From: Chryseobacterium sp. Leaf405 | Lineage (GTDB): Bacteria > Bacteroidota > Bacteroidia > Flavobacteriales > Weeksellaceae | Assembly (NCBI RefSeq): GCF_001425355.1 | Contig: NZ_LMQN01000012.1 | Span: 163,190 to 227,189, forward strand | DNA length: 64,000 nt | Reading direction: 5' to 3' | Shown: positions 32,942-41,117 of the stretch, in pieces | How the letters are laid out: every line of letters begins with the position of its first letter | Position numbering within the stretch: the first letter of the stretch is position 1 | Translations under genes and position numbers: made by a program | The notes under the pieces: generated by a model | What the model was told of the DNA's origin: nothing | The model's input: only the letters and a program-made list of their open reading frames with translations | Databases searched by the model: none

Positions 32942-32978
32942 TATGTACTAAATATCAATTCAGCTTTGATGAAATAAT

Positions 32979-33665
32979 TTACTCAAATATCTGCTGAAGA
33001 ACTTCCAGTGATACCGGAATTTTAAAATCAGTAATATGATAGTGATAATAGACCAATAAGCTGTCTAAGAAATTTTTTCGGAAAGAGGAATGGATTTTAA
33101 TTTGATAAGGATTCTGAGTCTGAAGTATTACTTTCCAAATGGTTGAAATGTCTTCATTAAAAATCTGGTGCGTGATTTCAGAGGAAAAAGTTCCTGTTTC
33201 CGGATCTAGAAACTTTCCGTCATTCAACAAAGGAGCAACGCCCTGAATTTTTAAAATTTTAATTAAAAAAATGAAGTGAGAATGGTAATTCTGATTTTCT
33301 AATTCGTCGATAAATTCTTCAAGACAAAAAAATATATTATGATTTTTATTTTCATGTCTTAAATTTTGATTCAAAAAATCTGAAACAAAAAAAACAACAG
33401 AATTACATCTGATATCAGAATAAATATCGTTGCTTTTAACCATTTCAAACTTTGAAATCGTCTGTATTCCGCTTCCTTTTATGGGATTTAAAGAAAAACT
33501 CAGTTTGCTTAGTGGCAGAAGCAAGGCTTTTTTCTTGTTTTTTTTGGCATAAATACCCTTTAAAAAATAAGACTGAAAGCCATCTTCTTCTGTAAAACAA
33601 TGCAGGACTGCATCGTTTTCTCCATATTTTATATACGAAAGTAAAAAGCCGTTTTGTGAATTCAT
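32979..33665 (-). CDS. recO: DNA repair protein RecO
   Basis: A 228-residue RecO: N-terminal OB fold (GFLLSYIKYGENDAVLHCF), then a helical domain. It helps RecR and RecA load on gaps in the RecFOR pathway. Few motifs are absolutely conserved, and the zinc-binding cysteines found in some RecOs are absent, as is usual in this phylum. The start codon overlaps the porZ stop by one base (TAATG arrangement), and a recO-porZ pair is a common Bacteroidota arrangement, which supports the call. Confidence 0.85.
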   Translation of the reverse strand: MNSQNGFLLSYIKYGENDAVLHCFTEEDGFQSYFLKGIYAKKNKKKALLLPLSKLSFSLNPIKGSGIQTISKFEMVKSNDIYSDIRCNSVVFFVSDFLNQNLRHENKNHNIFFCLEEFIDELENQNYHSHFIFLIKILKIQGVAPLLNDGKFLDPETGTFSSEITHQIFNEDISTIWKVILQTQNPYQIKIHSSFRKNFLDSLLVYYHYHITDFKIPVSLEVLQQIFE

Positions 33666-35947
33666 TAATTAACCACAGCTATCTTTGCAGTAGCTTTATC
33701 TGAGCCGTCTTCATTGGTCATTAGTACAAAATATATCCCCGAAGCCACTCTTTTTCCTCGTTGATTGTTGAGATCCCATTCGTAATATCCACCTCTTGCT
33801 ACCGCAGAATGTACTACATTCCCGGCTGTATCGGCAATTCTGATATTCGTAACTTCCGCCAAACCTTTAATGGTTACTTTTCCTTTGAAAATAGAAGCTA
33901 CGACAGGATTCGGATATACCAAAACATTACCAAAACCGGAGGTAACGTCGGCAACATCTCCCTGATATGTTACAATTCCATTATAGGAAACAAAATATAC
34001 TTTTCCTGTCTTTCTGTCAACTTTAATATCTGTAATACTGTTAGTAGGAAGTGGAGAATTTTCTTTTGTAAAATGTTTAATCGTCTGCTGCCCGTCTGCT
34101 GAAAGATAATATACACCACCACCTTCTATAGAAACCCATTTGTGATCTCCTGCATCTACTTCAATCTGTAAAATTTGGGCATCTCGGAAAAGTTCTTCCC
34201 CTAAGCCGTTTTGCTCAATAATGATGGGTTCTACGGTTACATTTGCCGGAGTTTTAATTTCTGAATTGGCATTAGGTAAAATTCTTAAGCCTGTATCTGA
34301 GCCAATCCATGCGTCTCCTGATTTATCTAACGCTACAGAAACACTACCATTAGAAGACGCAGGAAACCCGTTGTCTGTTAAAAGATATTCTGTATCATCT
34401 GAAGTATTGACGGTTTTTTTAGCATCATATACTAAAAATCCTTTTAATCTTGGAGTAGGAATCCATAATAATCCTTCGTAATAAATTGGTTTTTGAGCGG
34501 CTCCAAAGTTAGATGCCGTATTTTTTACCAAAAAATTATCGGTACCACGATCGTAAGCTCCGATAGCAGTATATCCCCCTGGTGCTGATCCCTCACCGGA
34601 AAATGACATTGATAAAAATAGATTGTTTGATTCGTCAAACGCAAAACCTACGGGACGTCTTGTATTGGTATTTGTAGTTCCCAGATCATAATATTTTGTG
34701 AAAGTGAAATCTTTACTTCCATCATCATATTTCATTTTATAAATACCTCTCCCAGTGTTATCGTTGTAATTGGTGAAGAAAATATCATTTGGGTTTACAG
34801 GATCTGAAACTACATCTAATACATTGAATTTTGTAGTATTTCCTAAGAAATAGGAAGGATAAACCCATCCCGTTCCGTTATAGTAATAGAATCCTGGATT
34901 TTTAGGATTTATTAATGCCACATTAAATCTACCCGCTCTTGAACCTGTTGAAACCAATAGTTGATTTTCACCATGCAAATTTATTTTATAGGCAAAATTG
35001 AAATAAGGACCATCCGGTTTAAAGGTACTATTAGCTTCATCTTTAATGCCTGACAGAATAGTTCCACCATATATTTTTCCCCCAACAGTCGTTGCTGTAT
35101 TACACTCTTCCCCTAATGCAGCGAAAGTGCTGAAATTTCCGCTAGTATTAAATGTATAAATCCTAGCCGCATCCGTTACAACAATATTACCGGAATTTAC
35201 CACAACATCATGAATACCTGCAAAAGATTGTGCAATCTGAACAGGCGTTCCACTGTTTAAAATATAAGCTGAATTGGCAGATGAAAAAGAAATAACACCT
35301 TCAGAATCAATGTGATTGAAATTCCCGGGCATATCCGTCGTCCAGGTAGTAAAAACCGGAAACGTTATATTCATTTCATGGCTTTTTAATCCTATGCTGG
35401 TTACGGAATATACTTTATTACCAAAAATTGTTGCTTCATTACTCGCCTGATAAACTCCACCTGACAAAAAGAACGCTGAATCTTTAAATTCTTTTTTCTT
35501 TAAATCAAAAATAGAAACTCCATATCCTACAGAAATAACAGCCAGATCTCCTGTAATAGAGATATGATTAATCTTTTTTGTTCCGTTATATCCTGTTGCA
35601 ATAGGAATATCAACAATATATTTAATTCCATCCGGAGAAATTACATCCAATGAGCCGTTGCTATAGCCTACGAGTGCGACTTTAGTCTGCGGATTGTAAT
35701 CAAAAGCTGAAATTCCTATCTCGTGCAGTCCGTTTGCTTTAGACAGCTTTGTAATTTCACCTGTGGCAACTGTATAGTAGAAAATCCCGTTTTCTGCTGC
35801 TGCAACGAGTTTTCCATTATCTTCTCTCATAGCAAGAACATTGTTATAAGAAAATAGGTCTGCCCATTTTTTTGAAGAAATGTTTTGTGCATTTGCAACT
35901 TGCAGAGATGCCAAAATACCAAGAGAAATTAAAGAGAGTTTTTTCAT
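33665..35947 (-). CDS. porZ: PorZ, type IX secretion attachment complex beta-propeller protein
   Basis: A 760-residue exported protein (signal peptide ending VANAQ). Two seven-bladed propeller-like regions fill about residues 25-650, with blade words such as DKSGDAWIGSDTGLRILP and DHKWVSIEGGGVYYLS. The C-terminus is a T9SS-type sorting domain (VYPNPVVASIFKG ... GIYFVLMTNEDG). PorZ sits on the cell surface and helps deliver anionic LPS to the sortase PorU, so that T9SS cargo is anchored. It is the third gene of a four-gene operon ending in recO. Confidence 0.88.
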   Translation of the reverse strand: MKKLSLISLGILASLQVANAQNISSKKWADLFSYNNVLAMREDNGKLVAAAENGIFYYTVATGEITKLSKANGLHEIGISAFDYNPQTKVALVGYSNGSLDVISPDGIKYIVDIPIATGYNGTKKINHISITGDLAVISVGYGVSIFDLKKKEFKDSAFFLSGGVYQASNEATIFGNKVYSVTSIGLKSHEMNITFPVFTTWTTDMPGNFNHIDSEGVISFSSANSAYILNSGTPVQIAQSFAGIHDVVVNSGNIVVTDAARIYTFNTSGNFSTFAALGEECNTATTVGGKIYGGTILSGIKDEANSTFKPDGPYFNFAYKINLHGENQLLVSTGSRAGRFNVALINPKNPGFYYYNGTGWVYPSYFLGNTTKFNVLDVVSDPVNPNDIFFTNYNDNTGRGIYKMKYDDGSKDFTFTKYYDLGTTNTNTRRPVGFAFDESNNLFLSMSFSGEGSAPGGYTAIGAYDRGTDNFLVKNTASNFGAAQKPIYYEGLLWIPTPRLKGFLVYDAKKTVNTSDDTEYLLTDNGFPASSNGSVSVALDKSGDAWIGSDTGLRILPNANSEIKTPANVTVEPIIIEQNGLGEELFRDAQILQIEVDAGDHKWVSIEGGGVYYLSADGQQTIKHFTKENSPLPTNSITDIKVDRKTGKVYFVSYNGIVTYQGDVADVTSGFGNVLVYPNPVVASIFKGKVTIKGLAEVTNIRIADTAGNVVHSAVARGGYYEWDLNNQRGKRVASGIYFVLMTNEDGSDKATAKIAVVN

Positions 35948-35949
35948 GC

Positions 35950-36900
35950 TTATGCTGTTATGCTGCTGTCTATTGCCTGATTATTCCAGGAAATATGTTT
36001 TACGTTTTTATTAGTATCGAAGAAGAAATCTATTCTGCCCAACAGAAGACCTGCCCATCCAACCTGGTTTACCAAAACATTTTTACCTGCTCTGTTGGTA
36101 AAAGTCTCAGGTTCCGGTAAGAAAGTATGAGTATGCCCGCCTAAAATAATATCAATATTTTCTGTTTTGGCAGCTAAAATTTTATCACTTATTTTGTTAG
36201 GTTCGTCTTTATAATCGTAGCCGATGTGTGAAAGGCAAATTACAAGATCACATTTTTGTTCGTTTCTAAGAAAGTTGGAATAATGTTGAGCAACATCAAT
36301 CGGATCTGAATATATTGTTTCTCCGTATTGCTTTTTGCCAACCAGTCCGTCTAACTGAATTCCTACTGCAAAAATTCCAACTTTGATTCCGTTTTTATTA
36401 AAAATCTTGTATTGAGAGGTTTTTCCGTCGAGAACTGTATTTTTAAAATCATAATTTGAACAGATAAAAGGAAATTTTGCATTGGGCAAAACCTTTAAAA
36501 ATCCATCTAAACCATTGTCAAAGTCATGATTTCCCATCGTTGAAGCATCATACTTCATCATCGACATTAATTTAAATTCCAGTTCGCCTCCGAAGAAATT
36601 GAAATAAGGAGTTCCCTGAAAAATATCTCCTGAATCAAGAAGTAAAACGTTACTTTCCTGATTTCTGATTTGCTGAATTAAACTTGCCCTTCTCGCAAAA
36701 CCTCCCTGATTTGGATTTTTGGTATAGCTTGCATCAAAAGGCTCTATTCTGCTGTGTTGATCGTTGGTATGAAGAATAGTCAGTTTATTTGCAGATTTTA
36801 AATCAAGAATATTTAATTCTTCCGCCATCATCATATTGGGAGCTAAAGCCATTGCTAAAGTTCCGCCACCTATTGCTTTTAAAAAACTTTTTCTATCCAT
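35950..36900 (-). CDS. 5'-nucleotidase-type metallophosphatase, catalytic half
   Basis: A 316-residue exported metallophosphoesterase matching the N-terminal domain of UshA-type 5'-nucleotidases. It carries a possible Tat-like signal (DRKSFLKAIGGGTLAMA), LHTNDQHSR, LLDSGDIFQG, GNHDFDNG, and GGHTHTFL as metal-binding motifs. The substrate-binding C-terminal domain is absent and is encoded by the upstream gene, whose stop codon overlaps this ATG. Together they probably form a two-chain periplasmic nucleotidase. Confidence 0.87.
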   Translation of the reverse strand: MDRKSFLKAIGGGTLAMALAPNMMMAEELNILDLKSANKLTILHTNDQHSRIEPFDASYTKNPNQGGFARRASLIQQIRNQESNVLLLDSGDIFQGTPYFNFFGGELEFKLMSMMKYDASTMGNHDFDNGLDGFLKVLPNAKFPFICSNYDFKNTVLDGKTSQYKIFNKNGIKVGIFAVGIQLDGLVGKKQYGETIYSDPIDVAQHYSNFLRNEQKCDLVICLSHIGYDYKDEPNKISDKILAAKTENIDIILGGHTHTFLPEPETFTNRAGKNVLVNQVGWAGLLLGRIDFFFDTNKNVKHISWNNQAIDSSITA

Positions 36901-37676
36901 TATTTCTTACCGATAAAATTTAAACGAACATCTGTATTGGCCACCACTTCAGGATTTTTCTTAAAATAATCAATAAAAAGATCTCTTAATTTAATTCCTG
37001 TTGAGATAGATTCTCCTTTGGCGAAGAATTTCATGTTGTCACCGCCCAAAGCCAGATAATCAGAAGTTGCGATGTAATAATCCTGCGTAGGATTTACCGC
37101 TTTTCCGTTGATCAAAGTTTTGGTTAGTTGTCCGTTATTGGTTTCAATATATAAATGAGAAACCGGATTATTAACCTGGGTTTTTGCATAATAATCATAC
37201 AATCCCTGCAAATCTGAACCCTTCATTTTTACAATAATCACTTCATTTTCGAAAGGCATTACTTCAAAAATACTTTTCAATAGAATATCTCCTTTTCCGA
37301 TCGTTGTACGGATTCCTCCAATGTTAATCAATGCAGCATCTACATTTTTTTTAAGATGAGTCTTTGCCCATTCATCAGCTCCATCGAATGTATAATCTGC
37401 CAAAAGATTACCCAAATTGCTATTGTCGCCCTGCTTTGTAAGGTCTGTATTGGTATGAGATATTTTTTGGTTCATCTCTTTATCCAATTTTTGCTTATAA
37501 GGTTCAATAGTTTTTACAAACTCCTCATCATTCTTTAGCTCATTATTAATAGAAATATTTTTCTGGGTCTTCACCTCCTCAAGCTGCATGGAAGAAGCCG
37601 ATGAAGCTGTCTTACAGGCTGAAAGTGTAGCCAGAGCAATTCCTAATAACAAGAATTTATTTTTCATATGCATCAA
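36900..37676 (-). CDS. 5'-nucleotidase C-terminal domain lipoprotein
   Basis: A 258-residue lipoprotein (GIALATLSACK, lipid-anchored Cys) with the 5_nucleotid_C domain of UshA-like enzymes. Conserved words are NLLADYTFDGADEW, ALINIGGIRTTIGKGDI, VMPFENEVIIVKMKG and YYIATSDYLALGGDNM. This domain normally binds the nucleotide base and is fused to the catalytic domain; here the two are separate genes. It is the first gene of the operon, with a TATATTTG -7 box on the minus strand at 37766-37773. Confidence 0.87.
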   Translation of the reverse strand: MMHMKNKFLLLGIALATLSACKTASSASSMQLEEVKTQKNISINNELKNDEEFVKTIEPYKQKLDKEMNQKISHTNTDLTKQGDNSNLGNLLADYTFDGADEWAKTHLKKNVDAALINIGGIRTTIGKGDILLKSIFEVMPFENEVIIVKMKGSDLQGLYDYYAKTQVNNPVSHLYIETNNGQLTKTLINGKAVNPTQDYYIATSDYLALGGDNMKFFAKGESISTGIKLRDLFIDYFKKNPEVVANTDVRLNFIGKK

Positions 37677-37827
37677 TTATTTTAAGATTATATGTAATCG
37701 CTCGTACTTTAGTATTTTTGTAAATAACTTCGATCATAGCGACGCATAATATCTTTTAGTATATGCAAATATAATTATATGTATAATAAAACATTATTAA
37801 TTATTAGAAATTCTTAGTCGAAATTAT

Positions 37828-37835
37828 TAAATTTG
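37828..37835 (+). promoter_or_regulatory. -7 box of dapA
   Basis: TAAATTTG, a TAnnTTTG box, 19 bases before the ATG at 37855. On the opposite strand TATATTTG (37766-37773) serves the divergent nucleotidase operon. Confidence 0.5.
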
Positions 37836-37854
37836 GAAAAAATAATTCTAACAG

Positions 37855-38727
37855 ATGAGCATTTTAAAAGGAGTAGGTGTTGCGTTGGTAACACCCTTTA
37901 ATGAAGATTTATCCGTAGATTTCGACAGTTTAACAAAATTGATTGATTATAACATCGAAAACGGAACCAGTTATTTAGTTGTTTTGGGAACTACAGCAGA
38001 AGCTGCAACGCTTTCTGACGACGAGAAGAAACAGGTAATTGATCATATCATTAAAGTTAATAATAAACGTGTTCCTTTGGTGTTGGGAATCGGTGGAAAT
38101 AATACTCTTGAAGTAAAAAAACAGATTGAAGAAGCTGATCTTTCAGCTTTTGAGGCGGTACTTTCTGTATCTCCATATTATAATAAACCGAATCAGGAAG
38201 GGCTTTACCAGCATTATAAAATGTTGGCTTCCACGGGAAAAAATATTATTATTTACAATGTTCCATCGAGAACTGGACAAAATGTTGAAGCAGAGACTAC
38301 GTTACGTCTGGCAAAAGAGTTCCCGAACTTATTCTTAATTAAAGAAGCTGCACCCAATATTTTACAGTATTTTGATATTTTAAGAAAAAAACCTGAAGGT
38401 TTCAATTTGGTTTCTGGTGATGATGAATATACTCTTCCTGTAACGTTAGCTGGTGGAGCGGGTGTAATTTCTGTTATCGGACAAGCATATCCAAAGGAAT
38501 TTTCGACAATGGTTCAATTGGCTTTTGATAAAAAAGTAGATGAAGCATATGAAATTCACAACAAGTTAGTAGAAATCACGAGATTGATTTTCGCAGAAGG
38601 AAACCCTTGCGGAGTTAAAGTGATTTTGGCAGAAATGGGAATCATTAAAAATTATTTAAGACTTCCATTAGTTCCGGCTTCAGAAGGATTGTATGCTAAA
38701 ATTAAAGTTGAAATGGCTAACATTTAA
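37855..38727 (+). CDS. dapA: 4-hydroxy-tetrahydrodipicolinate synthase
   Basis: A 290-residue TIM-barrel aldolase that condenses pyruvate with aspartate semialdehyde in lysine and diaminopimelate synthesis. GTTAEAATLS carries the catalytic threonines, YNVPSRTGQN the catalytic Tyr, and LFLIKEAAPN the Schiff-base Lys. VSGDDEYTLP and the following GGAGVISV complete the family pattern. Length is normal and the protein is cytosolic. It is transcribed divergently from the nucleotidase operon. Confidence 0.95.
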   Translation: MSILKGVGVALVTPFNEDLSVDFDSLTKLIDYNIENGTSYLVVLGTTAEAATLSDDEKKQVIDHIIKVNNKRVPLVLGIGGNNTLEVKKQIEEADLSAFEAVLSVSPYYNKPNQEGLYQHYKMLASTGKNIIIYNVPSRTGQNVEAETTLRLAKEFPNLFLIKEAAPNILQYFDILRKKPEGFNLVSGDDEYTLPVTLAGGAGVISVIGQAYPKEFSTMVQLAFDKKVDEAYEIHNKLVEITRLIFAEGNPCGVKVILAEMGIIKNYLRLPLVPASEGLYAKIKVEMANI

Positions 38728-38801
38728 TAATTATCAATTAATAAATATATAAAGTGGAAAGCCTATGGTTTTTCACTTTTTTTAATCATTAAAATTAAAA
38801 T

Positions 38802-39305
38802 ATGGAGTTTATAAAAGCTACGGAAAATGATATTCCATTGATCCAGGAATTGGCGAGAAAATCTTGGGAAAATGCTTATGCAGAAATACTTTCCAGCGAA
38901 CAAATGGAATATATGCTGTCGACAATGTATTCGGCTGAAGAAATTGGAAATCATTTACAACAACCCAATTATCATTATTTCTTAATTAAAGATGAAACTC
39001 AAGATTCTTTCGATGGTTTTATAGGATATGAAGTGGGTTATGAAGAGAACACGACCAAACTTCACAGAATTTACCTTACTCCAGAAAGTAAAGGAAAAGG
39101 GTTGGGAAAAGCTGCATTGGCATTTTTAAGTGAAAAAGTAAAAGAGAGTGGAGACGAGAGAATTATTTTAAATGTAAACAAACATAATTCTGCCAGGAAA
39201 TTCTATGAATCTCAAGGTTATAAGGTATTTGATGAAGGGATTTTCGATATTGGAAATGGCTATGTAATGGATGATTACCTGATGGAAGTATTAATTCAAA
39301 ATTAA
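38802..39305 (+). CDS. GNAT-family N-acetyltransferase
   Basis: A 167-residue acetyltransferase. The acetyl-CoA loop is SKGKGLGKAAL near residues 103-113, after the strand LHRIYLTPE, and the C-terminal motif is VNKHNSARKFYESQGYKV. The pattern IPLIQELARKSWENAYAEIL at the N-terminus is common in this phylum. The substrate is unknown. It starts 74 bases after dapA and may share its transcript. Confidence 0.87.
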   Translation: MEFIKATENDIPLIQELARKSWENAYAEILSSEQMEYMLSTMYSAEEIGNHLQQPNYHYFLIKDETQDSFDGFIGYEVGYEENTTKLHRIYLTPESKGKGLGKAALAFLSEKVKESGDERIILNVNKHNSARKFYESQGYKVFDEGIFDIGNGYVMDDYLMEVLIQN

Positions 39306-39366
39306 GTGACTTAAAATTATATAAGATTTGAACGTAATTCTATAAGAAGTGATGTATTTTTTTTAT

Positions 39367-39500
39367 TCATCTTTGTACAAGAGCCAAATAATATAACAAT
39401 ACATATATGCTCGGTCTGAAGTATAAGAACTTTTTATCGGTATATTTTTTTTCATCCTTAGTGTTTAAATTCCTGTATTTTAAGAATGCAGGAATTTTTT
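39367..39500 (+). ncRNA. Candidate small RNA ending in a terminator
   Basis: A CATCTTTG box (39368-39375) resembles the -7 element. About 95 bases on, AAATTCCTG and CAGGAATTT form a 9-bp stem followed by TTTTT (39472-39500). The stretch between (39382-39471) has no reading frame of note. The terminator could instead belong to the acetyltransferase gene 160 bases upstream, so a separate RNA is only a possibility. Confidence 0.3.
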
Positions 39501-39588
39501 ATTTATTTTGATATTTGTCTTTTCTAATTCACTTTTTATTGAAATAATTATTATATTTACTGATAATTCACTCACACTATTTATAAGG

Positions 39589-40164
39589 ATGAAAATGTAT
39601 GTTAAATTTGATCTCAATGCTCTTTGCAAAAAGGTATTGGAAGAAAAACTCAAAGAACAGGGTTTGAAATACAGACTGCTGAATTTCGGAGAAGTAGAAT
39701 TCTATGAATCCTTCACTCAGGAACAGCATAAGATTTTTAAGAAAAACCTTGAAGAATACGGAATAGAAATTATTGAAAGCCAGAAGGTTGCATTAGTTCA
39801 AAAAATTAAAGATACTATCGTGGGTCTGGTTTTTTCTAAGGAAGCAGTTACTGTAAAAGCTTCTATTTATATTTCCGAAAAACTAAATCACAGTTATGGG
39901 TATCTGTCAAATCTTTTTTCAGAAGTTACCCATACTTCGATAGAAAATTTCATTATTATTCAGAAAATTGAGCGTTCCAAAGATTTGATTATCAGAAATA
40001 AGCAAAGTCTTACGGAGATTGCACACAAGCTCAATTATTCAAGTGTTGCACATTTAAGTACGCAGTTTAAAAATACTACAGGTATTACACCTTCTCAGTT
40101 TCAGAAAATTATGCTGAAGAAAAGGAAGTTTCAAAGTATGATCAATAATATCAATGTAGCATGA
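39589..40164 (+). CDS. AraC-family transcriptional regulator
   Basis: A 191-residue protein with a short N-terminal part (KFDLNALCKKVLEEKLKEQG) and a C-terminal AraC-type double helix-turn-helix at about residues 90-185. The second HTH has SLTEIAHKLNYSSVAHLSTQF and KNTTGITPSQFQ. The usual sugar-binding cupin is missing, so the N-terminal module may sense a phosphorelay partner or small signal. I use the ATG at 39589 (alternative 39595), because an earlier TTG would add a membrane-like tail. It overlaps the next receiver-like gene by four bases (ATGA). Confidence 0.8.
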   Translation: MKMYVKFDLNALCKKVLEEKLKEQGLKYRLLNFGEVEFYESFTQEQHKIFKKNLEEYGIEIIESQKVALVQKIKDTIVGLVFSKEAVTVKASIYISEKLNHSYGYLSNLFSEVTHTSIENFIIIQKIERSKDLIIRNKQSLTEIAHKLNYSSVAHLSTQFKNTTGITPSQFQKIMLKKRKFQSMINNINVA

Positions 40165-40607
40165 CTAAAGAATATCTCAATGTAATTGTTGTGGAAGAAG
40201 ATGAAGGAATTCAAATATTTTTTAAAAGTATATTTGCAGATTTAAAAATCAAAACCAAAGTTTTATTTTTTTCCGACGGAAAAGTTGGTGTTGATTATTT
40301 AATGAAAGAAGATGCTTTGGTGCCTGAAGTTTTATTTATGAATTATGACTTTCCTGAAAAAAACAGCTTAGAATTGATCGATCAGGTTAAGGAAAATTTC
40401 AGGTACAATAAAATGACAACTGTTTTATATTCTGAATGGTTATCTGAACATGAAATCGAAGAAATTTTTGTAAAAGGGATCAATGTTTTTATGAAAAAAC
40501 AGAATAATTATAGCAATCTGAAGAAAGCAGTCACAGAAATAATCACTGTAAACTGGCAGTATTACACGTCTGGACTGAATAAAGAAAATTTTATTATGAA
40601 AGTTTAA
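40161..40607 (+). CDS. Receiver-like domain lacking the phospho-acceptor aspartate
   Basis: A 148-residue single-domain protein with a response-regulator receiver fold. The acidic cluster VVEEDEG (E12-D14) and a Lys at about 112 are kept. The residue aligned with the phospho-acceptor is Asn (N61 in LFMNYDFPEKNSLEL, where receivers normally read LD). It should not be phosphorylated in the normal way. Coupled to the AraC gene by an ATGA overlap, it is likely a partner or inhibitor of that regulator. Confidence 0.7.
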   Translation: MTKEYLNVIVVEEDEGIQIFFKSIFADLKIKTKVLFFSDGKVGVDYLMKEDALVPEVLFMNYDFPEKNSLELIDQVKENFRYNKMTTVLYSEWLSEHEIEEIFVKGINVFMKKQNNYSNLKKAVTEIITVNWQYYTSGLNKENFIMKV

Positions 40608-41080
40608 AAAATTTAAAATTTAATTATTCATTATGTGAAATTTAATTTTTATATTTGCTGTATTAATACTCACATAATAGTGAATATATAATTCAAAATG
40701 TTATCAAAATTTTCAGGCATAAAAATTCTTGACTGAAATTAATAATATTAATCACAATGTTAGTTAACAAAATGAATTATAGCAACTTCCAATTAATAAG
40801 CGAAGAAGATCTTTAAAAAAACGGTACAATCATGAAAACTTATTTAGTAGGCTAAAGGCAATATTCGTTTCATTTTAAAAACCTTTAGTCGAAAGAAACA
40901 AGTTAGTTTTTATAATAACAATTGGAAATTATAATTCGTTTTGTTTTTTTATTCAGACACCTAATCAATATTATAAAAATATTTTCAAATCACACCAAAT
41001 CATAAAATATTATATGAAATAAATTAGAGTCATTTTTTTTGAAGTAAAGTAATTTCTTCTAAATAACAGTTTTATAAGGG
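40608..41080. other. Intergenic stretch without a convincing gene
   Basis: About 470 AT-rich bases between the receiver gene and a plus-strand terminator. A 14-codon frame at 40772-40816 (NYSNFQLISEEDL) is followed in frame by a second short frame (MKTYLVG, from 40852); together they look like the remnant of a leader-peptide gene broken by a stop. CTAAAGG and CCTTTAG can pair around 40852-40890. Nothing else is supported. Confidence 0.4.
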
Positions 41081-41081
41081 G

Positions 41082-41117
41082 GAACCGCAGCGAGAAATCT
41101 TGTTGCGGTTTTTTTAT
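41082..41117 (+). terminator. Plus-strand terminator
   Basis: AACCGCA and TGCGGTT form a 7-bp stem followed by TTTTTTT. The minus strand has no T tract after it, so it ends a rightward transcript, either the AraC-receiver mRNA or an RNA that starts in the preceding gap. Confidence 0.75.

Noticed and set aside
33665..35947. Two-component hybrid regulator based on the propeller repeats
   Set aside because: There are no kinase or receiver domains; the signal peptide, C-terminal sorting domain and recO neighbour fit PorZ.
40772..40816. Short frame ending LISEEDL as an engineered Myc tag
   Set aside because: The full epitope sequence is absent and the surrounding DNA is ordinary for this genome, so the likeness is chance.
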